In this document: in pieces, positions 7,380 through 12,726 of the stretch | How positions within the stretch are numbered: the first letter of the stretch is position 1 | How the letters are laid out: each line of letters starts with the position of its first letter | DNA from: CAZPWF01 sp964590725 | GTDB lineage: Bacteria; Patescibacteriota; Saccharimonadia; Saccharimonadales; JACQNP01 | Assembly (NCBI GenBank): GCA_964590725.1 | Contig: CAZPWF010000020.1 | Location: 1-12,726 of the forward strand | DNA length: 12,726 bases | Reading direction: 5' to 3' | Position numbers and translations under genes: made by a program | The notes under the pieces: generated by a model | Seen by the model: only the letters and a program-made list of their open reading frames with translations | Told to the model about the DNA's origin: nothing | Database searches by the model: none

Positions 7380-7406
7380 AAAAAGCTCCTAATATAGGAG
7401 CTTTTT
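7380..7406. terminator. Intrinsic terminator, bidirectional
   Basis: An 11-bp perfect stem AAAAAGCTCCT / AGGAGCTTTTT (7380-7390 and 7396-7406) has an AATAT loop. The A-run on one side and the T-run on the other let it work for the plus-strand gene ending at 7377 and for the minus-strand gene ending at 7429. Confidence 0.92.
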
Positions 7407-7428
7407 AATAATCAATTAAGATTTAGTA

Positions 7429-8070
7429 CTATTGTTTTTTGTTTGTAGTCGTATCTGCTGCTGGAGTAGTAGAGTTACTTTGACTTTGCTGTGAAGTAGT
7501 TTGACACTTCTGGCCATCAGGGTTCTCTTTGATGTACTTAGCTACAGCTTGCGCGACTTGACCATCATTCTTTAGATTTTCCCAGAAAATGATCTGATCA
7601 TTATTTATAACCATCTGATCATCTGGACCATGAAGTTCACAACCTAACTTTACAAGTTGTACGTCGCCGTTGGCAGTCTGGCCATTAGGCTGTACTTGTT
7701 GGTTAACTCTAAGGTAGTAGATGTCACTCATGCGTATGTATTTATCATTCGTTGTTTGAATCTTACCGAAATAAACTTGGCCGCCATTTAGGAAGACAGC
7801 TTGAAACTTCGAGGTATCAACGTATTTACCCTGATTTGCATGACCTGCTGGTCTAACGATTGCAAGGTATGCAATTAAAGAAGCAAATAGCAGTGTTACG
7901 CCAAAAAGCAGTACTACTGAAGCTATTCTCCAAACCTTACCATCGTTGTTTTTCTTTTGCTTACCACCGCTTGCCGTAGATGTACGGTTAGCTGTACCGG
8001 CTGCACTAGGTGCTGCAGGTTGTTGATTGTTTTGCTGTGGCGCACTACCGCCACGGTTCATCCATTCCAT
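7429..8070 (-). CDS. Membrane-anchored protein with conserved extracytoplasmic domain, unknown function
   Basis: I place the start at the ATG 8068-8070 (MEWMNRGG), because a strong Shine-Dalgarno sequence AAAGGTGG lies just upstream on the minus strand; the longer frame from 8142 would add 24 unlikely residues. The 213-aa product has a disordered Gln/Pro/Ala-rich N-terminus, a Lys-rich patch at 37-45 and one helix at about 47-72. A compact probably exported domain (80-187) follows, with KFQAVFLNGGQVYFGKIQ, then SDIYYLRV, VQLVKLGCELHGP and QIIFWENL. The tail is Ser/Thr/Gln-rich. Two cysteines, C144 and C189, lie outside the membrane. From memory, similar VYFGK...DIYYL proteins are widespread in Patescibacteria, but I know no established function. 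It is divergent from the 65-aa protein gene, and the two may share regulation. Confidence 0.85.
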   Translation of the reverse strand: MEWMNRGGSAPQQNNQQPAAPSAAGTANRTSTASGGKQKKNNDGKVWRIASVVLLFGVTLLFASLIAYLAIVRPAGHANQGKYVDTSKFQAVFLNGGQVYFGKIQTTNDKYIRMSDIYYLRVNQQVQPNGQTANGDVQLVKLGCELHGPDDQMVINNDQIIFWENLKNDGQVAQAVAKYIKENPDGQKCQTTSQQSQSNSTTPAADTTTNKKQ

Positions 8071-8112
8071 TGTATCTAAACCACCTTTGTTAGAATTTTC
8101 TTTACAGATTGT

Positions 8113-8142
8113 AGTGTAATGCATAAGCACGTATGGTTGCAA
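8113..8142 (-). promoter_or_regulatory. Possible promoter of the minus-strand membrane protein gene
   Basis: On the minus strand a TTGCAA (8137-8142) and a TACACT (8113-8118) are separated by 18 nt, each matching the sigma-70 consensus at 4 of 6 positions. This would give a leader of about 35 nt that includes the AAAGGTGG ribosome binding site. Confidence 0.35.
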
Positions 8143-8208
8143 GTATTTATTTTGACTTTTTTATAGGGGTAATAAGATATGAAGTGTGTTTTTTACGCCG
8201 AAATTATG

Positions 8209-8238
8209 TTGACAATCCAAATCGCACCAGAGTATGGT
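8209..8238 (+). promoter_or_regulatory. Sigma-70-type promoter of the 65-aa protein gene
   Basis: A perfect TTGACA (8209-8214) is followed after 18 nt by TATGGT (8233-8238; 4 of 6). Transcription would start near 8245, leaving a leader of about 38 nt. This is the best -35 box in the window outside a gene. Confidence 0.6.
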
Positions 8239-8249
8239 AGGAGTACCAT
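8234..8249. promoter_or_regulatory. Inverted repeat over the -10/start region, possible operator or leader hairpin
   Basis: ATGGTA and TACCAT (8234-8239, 8244-8249) form a 6-bp perfect inverted repeat with a GGAG centre. It extends by AGT/ACT if one T is bulged. It covers the -10 box and the likely transcription start, so it could be a repressor site or fold in the RNA. Confidence 0.4.
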
Positions 8250-8264
8250 TACTAAATTACAAGA

Positions 8265-8273
8265 GAGGGAGAG
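8265..8273 (+). promoter_or_regulatory. Ribosome binding site of the 65-aa protein gene
   Basis: GAGGGAGAG lies 9 nt before ATG 8283. Together with AAAGGTGG of the divergent gene it stands out from the other genes here, most of which have no visible Shine-Dalgarno sequence. Confidence 0.6.
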
Positions 8274-8282
8274 ATTGTAACA

Positions 8283-8480
8283 ATGGCTTACAAGCACACA
8301 AACTCTAAGGGTGTTACATACTACTTAAATTCGAAGAACGTAGTACTTCGTGGCGGTAAAGAGCAAACTATTTACTATTTTAGTAAAGATGAGCGTCCAG
8401 AGGGAATCGCTGACATTCCAGAAGGAATGATGGTTAATGAAAACCCACGAAACGGTTTTCTTACTGTTAAGCGCAAGTAA
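8283..8480 (+). CDS. Small basic protein, 65 aa, unknown function, likely highly expressed
   Basis: This 65-aa soluble protein begins MAYKHTNSKGVTYYLNS and continues with VVLRGGKEQTIYYFSKD, a DIPEGMMVNENPRNG loop and a basic end VKRK. The alternating hydrophobic pattern suggests a small beta-rich fold. It has no signal peptide, no membrane helix and no cysteine. From memory, proteins with the same KHTNSKGVTYYL...LRGGK...IYYF pattern are common in Saccharibacteria and related groups, without a function known to me. The gene stands alone, with its own good promoter, a strong ribosome binding site and an intrinsic terminator, which points to high and independent expression. A nucleic-acid or ribosome-associated role is conceivable from size and charge, but nothing in the sequence proves it. 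Confidence 0.88.
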   Translation: MAYKHTNSKGVTYYLNSKNVVLRGGKEQTIYYFSKDERPEGIADIPEGMMVNENPRNGFLTVKRK

Positions 8481-8500
8481 AAACTAGCACATACAAACAG

Positions 8501-8537
8501 AAGCCACTCGAGATATATGTCTTGAGTGGTTTTATTT
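8501..8537 (+). terminator. Intrinsic terminator after the 65-aa protein gene
   Basis: CCACTCGAG (8504-8512) pairs with CTTGAGTGG (8521-8529), a 9-bp stem with one G-T pair that is extended by flanking A/T pairs. The loop is ATATATGT, and a T-rich run (8530-8538) follows. Confidence 0.85.
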
Positions 8538-8564
8538 TGAGACACATCATCCTACTGTTAGAAT
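8537..8564 (+). promoter_or_regulatory. Promoter of the ABC transporter operon, leaderless geometry
   Basis: TTGAGA (8537-8542) and TAGAAT (8559-8564; 5 of 6) are separated by 16 nt. The -10 box ends 7 nt before ATG 8572, so transcription would begin at the start codon, and no ribosome binding site is present. The -35 box overlaps the T-run of the preceding terminator. Confidence 0.5.
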
Positions 8565-8571
8565 TTAGAGT

Positions 8572-9327
8572 ATGCAGACTATATTAGAGGTTAAAGAACT
8601 TGAAAAATCCTATGGCGATCATAAGGTAGTTAAGGGCATCAGCTTTTCAGTAAAAGCAGGAGAGGTCTTTGGTATTTTGGGTCCAAACGGAGCGGGAAAA
8701 ACTACAACACTCGAAATGATTGAAGCGTTAAGACCGATTGACAAGGGTAGTGTTACGCTAGCGGGTATTGATGTAAAAACAGAACCCAAAAAAGTGAAAC
8801 AAGTTATAGGTGTTCAGCTGCAAAGCAGCAGCTTTTACGATCATTTAACTCTCCGAGAACTTTTAGTTATGTTTGGCGGCATGTATCACCGGTCCGTCCA
8901 CCCAGATGAGCTTCTTGAAGAGGTTGATTTAATCGATAAAGCCAAGAGTGAAGTGACAACTCTTTCTGGTGGCCAAAAGCAACGATTTAGCGTAGCTTCA
9001 GCCCTAGTAAATAAGCCAAAAATTCTTTTTTTGGATGAACCAACAACCGGTCTAGATCCACAGGCAAGGCGTAATCTTTGGGAACTAGTCCAGTCTATAC
9101 AAAAAAAGGGTATTACTGTTGTGCTTACTACCCATTATATGGACGAGGCTGAATTGTTGTGTGACCGCATAGCAATTATGGATCAGGGCAAAATTATTGC
9201 ATTGGATTCGCCAAAAAAACTCGTAAAATCTTTACTGAAGCGTGGGTTTAAGAAAAAGGTTGAGATACAACAAGCAAACCTTGAAGATGTCTTTATTGAT
9301 CTGACAGGAAAGGCACTAAGAGATTAG
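8572..9327 (+). CDS. ABC transporter ATP-binding protein (ABC-2 exporter type)
   Basis: This cytoplasmic ATPase subunit (251 aa) of an exporter hydrolyses ATP to drive the membrane partner encoded 2 nt downstream. All motifs are intact: Walker A GPNGAGKTT (37-45), Q-loop Q82, signature LSGGQ (131-135), Walker B ILFLDEP (151-157) with D-loop GLDPQ (160-164), and the H-loop H188 in TTHYMDEAE. This motif style is that of the CcmA/DrrA-like group used by drug, antibiotic and polysaccharide exporters. The region after the H-loop is shorter than in many DrrA proteins but keeps the terminal NLEDVFIDLTGKALRD. The substrate cannot be inferred. The ATG is supported by a promoter placed for leaderless transcription. 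Confidence 0.94.
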   Translation: MQTILEVKELEKSYGDHKVVKGISFSVKAGEVFGILGPNGAGKTTTLEMIEALRPIDKGSVTLAGIDVKTEPKKVKQVIGVQLQSSSFYDHLTLRELLVMFGGMYHRSVHPDELLEEVDLIDKAKSEVTTLSGGQKQRFSVASALVNKPKILFLDEPTTGLDPQARRNLWELVQSIQKKGITVVLTTHYMDEAELLCDRIAIMDQGKIIALDSPKKLVKSLLKRGFKKKVEIQQANLEDVFIDLTGKALRD

Positions 9328-9329
9328 TT

Positions 9330-10433
9330 ATGATTAACAGTTTATCGACCACCTGGGTGCTTACAAAATATTTCACAATTCGTTTTTTTAGAAACAAGAT
9401 AGCACTTTTTTTTACGTTTCTATTTCCGCTACTGTTTTTAATTATTTTTGGTTTCATATTTGGTAATAATAAAGGTCCTAGTTTTAAAGTCGCAGTTATC
9501 AACAAAGCTAATAATCAATTTGCATCTCAATTTGTTGAACAGGTTAAAAAAGGTGATGTTTTTAAGGTTTCCACAGAGACAGATTTTGAATCCGCTAAGA
9601 AGTTGGTAGGTCAGGGAGAGCTCGATGCGATTATTGAATTACCAGCCAATTTTGGAGAACTTGATAGTAAAAACCGACCTAGTGGTGCATTGAAGTCCTA
9701 TTACGATAAAGGTGATGAGCAGATAGCTTTGACTTTAACGGCAGTGCTGCAGGGTACTTTAGATGAAATAAATAGCCAAATTGTACCAAGCGACAAACCG
9801 TTTATACTAGAAAAACAGTACATCCAAACTAATAATCTAACTAGATTTGACTACACTTTGGCAGGATTAATCGGATTTTCAATTCTTTCTTTAGGTATTT
9901 TTAGTGTGAGTGAAGGCTTTACGGGTGATAAGAAGGCTGGCTCATTAAGGCGGATGGAGGTCTCGCCGATAAGTTCACGACAACTAATAGTCGCCACCGC
10001 AATAAATCGGGTATTTGTTGGTCTAATATCAGTTGCAATATTATTTGTTACTGCTTTAACAGTTTTTAAATTTAATATGAGAGGTGACTATATAACTTTT
10101 ATATTGTTTACAATCATCTCTACTGTTTGTATGTTTGGTTTCGGTATGGCTATCGCTGGATGGGCGAAGGACTCCAATCAGGCCGCGCCATTAACTCAAA
10201 TCGTTGCTTTGCCTATGATGTTTTTGAGTGGTGTATTCTTCCCGACATTCTTGATGCCAGAATGGCTGCAGAATATAACAGCTTATATTCCGTTAACACC
10301 AGTTATTGACGGTTTACGCTATATATTGACCGAAGGGAAAACATTGTTTGATCTTGGACCGCAGTTAGCGATCATAGGCATTTGGACGATAGTAATATAT
10401 ATAATTGCTTTTTCTGTGTTTCGCTGGGAGTAG
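9330..10433 (+). CDS. ABC-2 type transporter permease
   Basis: This membrane subunit (367 aa) pairs with the ATPase gene directly upstream. The layout is that of the ABC-2 family: one helix near the N-terminus (about 24-46), an extracytoplasmic domain of about 125 residues, then five or six helices from about residue 172 onward. Visible landmarks are EGFTGDKKAGSLRRMEVSPISSRQ, the cytoplasmic coupling segment after the second helix, and the LSGVFFPTFLMPEWLQNI...TPVIDGLRYI region before the last helix, both characteristic of the family. The start ATG lies 2 nt after the upstream stop. Export of a drug, lipid or peptide is possible, and adjacency to carotenoid genes on the opposite strand does not by itself imply a link. 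Confidence 0.92.
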   Translation: MINSLSTTWVLTKYFTIRFFRNKIALFFTFLFPLLFLIIFGFIFGNNKGPSFKVAVINKANNQFASQFVEQVKKGDVFKVSTETDFESAKKLVGQGELDAIIELPANFGELDSKNRPSGALKSYYDKGDEQIALTLTAVLQGTLDEINSQIVPSDKPFILEKQYIQTNNLTRFDYTLAGLIGFSILSLGIFSVSEGFTGDKKAGSLRRMEVSPISSRQLIVATAINRVFVGLISVAILFVTALTVFKFNMRGDYITFILFTIISTVCMFGFGMAIAGWAKDSNQAAPLTQIVALPMMFLSGVFFPTFLMPEWLQNITAYIPLTPVIDGLRYILTEGKTLFDLGPQLAIIGIWTIVIYIIAFSVFRWE

Positions 10434-10463
10434 GTCTTATATATCTATAATACGTAGGGAATT

Positions 10464-11975
10464 TTAATCCAGGTTTTTCAAAGGACCAGAGGTTTTGTCG
10501 CCCGTCAGACGTTTATACATTAGCTCGGAACTTATTAAAGTGATTGGCATACCAATGCCGGGGTTGGTGCCTGCACCAACAAAGTATAGATCTTTAACTT
10601 TTTTACTAATGTTGTTTGGGCGAAAAATTGCTGTTTGCTTTAGGGTGTGCGCAAGACCAAGTGCTGTGCCTTTTTGACTGTTATATCGACTGGCAAAATC
10701 TTTTACGGAGAACAGTTTTTTATAAATAATCTTCTGTCTCAGATTTGGAAGATCCATCTCGGTCTCCATGGTGTCAAGAATCAAGTCGGCGTATTTTTCT
10801 AATTGTTTTTCTGTGTAGGTGAGCCCTGGAGCTATTGGAACAAGTACAAACAAGTTTTCATCGCCTTTTGGCGCAACGCTTGGATCGGTTTTGCTTGGAT
10901 TGCAGATATACAGAGACGGGTCAGTTGGCCATACAGGCTGATCAAATATCTCAGCGAAGTTTTGCCTCCAGTCTTTACTAAAAAGAAGATTGTGATGCGT
11001 TAAGCTCGGTAGTTTACCCTTTACTCCCAAGTACATAATCAACGCACTTGGGGCGAGTGTGCGTTTGTCCCAATATTTCTTAGATTTTGATCTGTGCTCT
11101 GGGTCTAGTAAGTGCTGTTCAGTAAAGTGAATGTCAGCATTACTGATTACTATATCGGCGCGAATTTCTTTGCCACTAACAAGTTTTACGCCGGCAGCAC
11201 GTCCGTCCTCAACGATTATTTTCTGAACATCAGTATTTACTTTGAATTTAGCACCGTACTTTTCAGCAATAGATTGCAAAGACTTGGTGATTTCATATAT
11301 GCCACCTTGTGGGTAAAATACGCCCATATTAAAGTCGATATGACTCATTATGTTATAGATCGCTGGTGTGTTGTATGGACTCGAGCCCAAGAACACTAGA
11401 GGATACTGCATAATCTTTTGCATGGCATCTGTTTTGAAGTATTTACGAACATAGCGGTCCATATTTGACAGTACACTTAATTTTCTACCTTCTACAGCCA
11501 TTTCTTTTGTCATAAAATCACGGATCGAGTCGTAATTTTTATACATAAACCGGTCTTTAGCAACTTCATACTGATAACCAGCTTGATCTAGATATCGTTG
11601 GAGCGCCTCTCCTGCGCCTTCTTCAATTGATTCAATTGTCTTTAGGTCTTTCTTAAGATCAGAATATATGTCTACTTTTTGATCGGTATCTTTGTAGAAT
11701 ATACGATAACTTGGACCAAGTTTCTTAAGATTTAAGTGTTTATGAACATCTTCTCCGAGTAGTTTAAAAAAATGTTCGAATACATCAGGCATCAAATACC
11801 AGCTCGGTCCCATATCAAATTTAAAACCCTTGGCTTCAAACACAGAAGCACGTCCACCGACCTGTTCGTTTTTTTCCAGAACGGTTATTTTATAACCAGC
11901 TTTTGCAAGCAAGCAGGCAGATCCCAGTCCACCAAACCCTGAGCCAATGATTATTACTGATTTTGATTTGTTCAT
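10464..11975 (-). CDS. crtI: CrtI-type carotenoid desaturase (phytoene desaturase family)
   Basis: This FAD-dependent carotenoid desaturase (503 aa) acts at the membrane on phytoene or a later acyclic carotenoid. The N-terminal dinucleotide fold is clear: GSGFGG at 11-16, then the KAGYKITVLEK strand and VGGRA. The family segment FDMGPSWYLMPDVFEHFF follows, and near the C-terminus LYFVGAGTNPGIGMPITLIS, the FAD-contacting end of CrtI proteins. Its length is normal. It is the second gene after cruF, with an ATGA overlap. Family members differ in substrate: CrtI (phytoene to lycopene), CrtD (3,4-desaturation) and CrtN/CrtO-like enzymes cannot be separated here with certainty. As the only desaturase seen in the window it could be CrtI proper, or CrtD if another copy exists elsewhere. 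The C-terminal motif recalls actinobacterial enzymes, from memory. Confidence 0.93.
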   Translation of the reverse strand: MNKSKSVIIIGSGFGGLGSACLLAKAGYKITVLEKNEQVGGRASVFEAKGFKFDMGPSWYLMPDVFEHFFKLLGEDVHKHLNLKKLGPSYRIFYKDTDQKVDIYSDLKKDLKTIESIEEGAGEALQRYLDQAGYQYEVAKDRFMYKNYDSIRDFMTKEMAVEGRKLSVLSNMDRYVRKYFKTDAMQKIMQYPLVFLGSSPYNTPAIYNIMSHIDFNMGVFYPQGGIYEITKSLQSIAEKYGAKFKVNTDVQKIIVEDGRAAGVKLVSGKEIRADIVISNADIHFTEQHLLDPEHRSKSKKYWDKRTLAPSALIMYLGVKGKLPSLTHHNLLFSKDWRQNFAEIFDQPVWPTDPSLYICNPSKTDPSVAPKGDENLFVLVPIAPGLTYTEKQLEKYADLILDTMETEMDLPNLRQKIIYKKLFSVKDFASRYNSQKGTALGLAHTLKQTAIFRPNNISKKVKDLYFVGAGTNPGIGMPITLISSELMYKRLTGDKTSGPLKNLD

Positions 11976-12658
11976 GATTGTTCTTCAGAGTTTTCTTGGC
12001 GTTTTTCAATGAAGAAAAGTACCAACAAGACGGTTGATATGGCTAATCCTACGAAAGCAGGGATAAATTGCTCAACCCCAAGGTTTACCCCAGACCAAAA
12101 TAAGGTAATAGCGAATACACTATATGCAGTTAGTCTCCTCACTTTTGCATCGCCCCAAAGTGCTTTCAAGATCGCCGCTCCGATAAGGCCGCTAATAAAC
12201 CAACCAACGAAGTTAATTATTGGAACACCAAAAAATGGACCTGGCACATCCCACTGCCAGAACGACAATTTAACCATAGCTGGATCAAGTGCTACATCTA
12301 CAATGGTTGCAAAAAGTGCAGTAAACACGACGACCAAGAAGCCGCTACTAATTTTTCTGGCCAACCAAAAAGCACCCAGTAAAATCGGGGGATAGGCTGC
12401 GGCTACAATCCAAGGAGTTATGCCGATGAATTTATAACCTAGGTTTTCGCTATACGCAAATCGTCCGTAGGGTAGTCCGGTTTTAATTGCTAGGGTTTCG
12501 AATCCAAGTGCAAATACACCAAGAGATACGATTATCAGTAACCCTCTTAGTAGGCCTGTTTGTTTAATTGCGCCGATGTATGAGGGCAGGGCGAACAGAC
12601 CAACTGCTATGACAGCACCAATAGCAGTAGCAGTTCCTGACATTTGTGTTAGATTCAT
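11972..12658 (-). CDS. cruF: CruF/DUF422 family carotenoid biosynthesis membrane protein (probable carotenoid 1,2-hydratase)
   Basis: This polytopic membrane protein (228 aa, about 6-7 helices) has the conserved features of the DUF422/CruF family. These are GFETLAIKTGLPYGRFAY (52-69), TPWIVAAAYPP (81-91), IVDVALDPAMV (119-129), FWQWD (133-137) and FFGVPIINFVGW (142-153). Characterised members hydrate the terminal double bonds of acyclic carotenoids: gamma-carotene in cyanobacteria, and bisanhydrobacterioruberin in haloarchaea. The conserved E54, D121, D125 and W153 are candidate catalytic or structural residues. It is the first gene of a two-gene unit with crtI, and its start lies 15 nt from the divergent prenyltransferase. 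Without a lycopene cyclase in view, an acyclic substrate such as a C50 carotenoid is the more likely one. The exact reaction is inference. Confidence 0.9.
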   Translation of the reverse strand: MNLTQMSGTATAIGAVIAVGLFALPSYIGAIKQTGLLRGLLIIVSLGVFALGFETLAIKTGLPYGRFAYSENLGYKFIGITPWIVAAAYPPILLGAFWLARKISSGFLVVVFTALFATIVDVALDPAMVKLSFWQWDVPGPFFGVPIINFVGWFISGLIGAAILKALWGDAKVRRLTAYSVFAITLFWSGVNLGVEQFIPAFVGLAISTVLLVLFFIEKRQENSEEQS

Positions 12659-12667
12659 TGATATAAT
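12637..12667 (+). promoter_or_regulatory. Promoter of the prenyltransferase gene, leaderless geometry
   Basis: A perfect TATAAT (12662-12667) lies 6 nt before ATG 12674, with CTGACA (12637-12642; 5 of 6) upstream at a long 19-nt spacing inside cruF. Transcription would start at or beside the ATG. Confidence 0.5.
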
Positions 12668-12671
12668 TATC
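12666..12671 (-). promoter_or_regulatory. Probable -10 box of cruF-crtI, leaderless geometry
   Basis: On the minus strand GATAAT (5 of 6) ends 7 nt before the cruF ATG and shares two bases with the TATAAT of the opposite promoter. The -35 region is AT-rich and weak, and no ribosome binding site is seen. Confidence 0.42.
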
Positions 12672-12673
12672 GC

Positions 12674-12726
12674 ATGAAGCTGACATTTTTAATAAAAATT
12701 AGTCGTCCGAGATTTTGGATTTATCT
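12674..12726 (+). CDS. UbiA-family prenyltransferase, probable lycopene elongase (3' partial)
   Basis: Only the first 17 codons are in the window: MKLTFLIKISRPRFWIY. The ISRPRFWIY segment after a short hydrophobic start is typical of the N-terminus of UbiA-type membrane prenyltransferases, in particular the lycopene elongase group (LyeJ, CrtEb), which adds C5 dimethylallyl units to the ends of lycopene to give C45/C50 carotenoids. Its divergent position 15 nt from cruF supports a carotenoid role, because cruF and elongase genes lie together in bacterioruberin producers. The catalytic aspartate-rich motifs lie beyond the window, so another UbiA enzyme is possible. The ATG is supported by a perfect -10 box just upstream. 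Confidence 0.65.
   Translation, partial: MKLTFLIKISRPRFWIY

Noticed and set aside
8071..8142. Longer N-terminus for the minus-strand membrane protein (24 extra residues)
   Set aside because: A strong AAAGGTGG ribosome binding site sits inside this stretch, just before the ATG at 8070, and the candidate promoter also falls within it.
10446..10451. TATAAT on the plus strand between the ABC permease and crtI
   Set aside because: There is no -35 box at a suitable distance and no gene downstream on that strand; AT-rich intergenic DNA explains it.
12009..12395. A long open frame on the plus strand opposite cruF
   Set aside because: It is fully antisense to a well-supported DUF422 protein, has no promoter or ribosome binding site of its own, and its residue mix is what a membrane-protein gene gives in reverse.
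10464..12726. Retinal/rhodopsin system
   Set aside because: Carotenoid genes near an unusual bacterium suggested it, but no lycopene cyclase, cleavage dioxygenase or seven-helix rhodopsin is encoded in the window.
1..12726. CRISPR arrays, tRNA or rRNA genes, IS elements, prophage genes, att sites
   Set aside because: No spaced direct repeats, tRNA-like cloverleaf, transposase or integrase motifs were seen on reading both strands. The intergenic gaps are all short.

Overview
This window most likely comes from a Candidatus Saccharibacteria (TM7) or closely related Patescibacteria genome. The reasons are the moderately low GC, very tight gene packing with overlapping ATGA junctions, several small membrane proteins of a style common in that group, frequent genes without a Shine-Dalgarno sequence, and TGA used as a normal stop, which argues against the Gracilibacteria/Absconditabacteria code. 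The assignment is inference from gene style; no rRNA or marker phylogeny is available here.

Layout. (1) Positions 2-2273, plus strand: a tight run of three cell-surface genes (a 5'-partial single-pass membrane protein, a secreted helical protein, a second single-pass membrane protein) followed by type I isopentenyl-diphosphate isomerase (idi). (2) 2270-3166, minus: an MscS-type mechanosensitive channel convergent with idi. (3) 3208-4145, plus: a TsaC/YrdC-family protein overlapping a MazG-like nucleotide pyrophosphohydrolase. (4) 4165-5466, minus: MurC-type Mur ligase. Divergent from it, 5541-7377, plus: an MFS-like transporter overlapping an unknown two-TM protein, closed by a clear intrinsic terminator. 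(5) 7429-8070, minus: a membrane-anchored protein. Divergent from it, 8283-8480: a 65-aa protein with a strong promoter, a strong ribosome binding site, a TSS-proximal inverted repeat and its own terminator. (6) 8572-10433, plus: a two-gene ABC-2 exporter. (7) 10464-12726: a carotenoid locus consisting of cruF-crtI on the minus strand and, only 15 bp away and divergent, the first 17 codons of a UbiA-type prenyltransferase.

The most interesting part is the right end. A CrtI-type desaturase, a CruF/DUF422 carotenoid hydratase and the N-terminus of a probable lycopene elongase together resemble a bacterioruberin-type (acyclic C50) carotenoid pathway. That is unexpected in a reduced, probably host-associated organism. 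Idi, about 8 kb away, would balance IPP and DMAPP for prenyl donors. No phytoene synthase, GGPP synthase, lycopene cyclase, carotenoid cleavage dioxygenase or rhodopsin is visible in the window. The two carotenoid transcription units appear to start from back-to-back overlapping -10 boxes, each placed so that the mRNAs would be leaderless. The same geometry recurs upstream of mscS and the ABC ATPase. No tRNA, rRNA, CRISPR array, IS element or long repeat was seen, and no gap between genes exceeds 300 bases.
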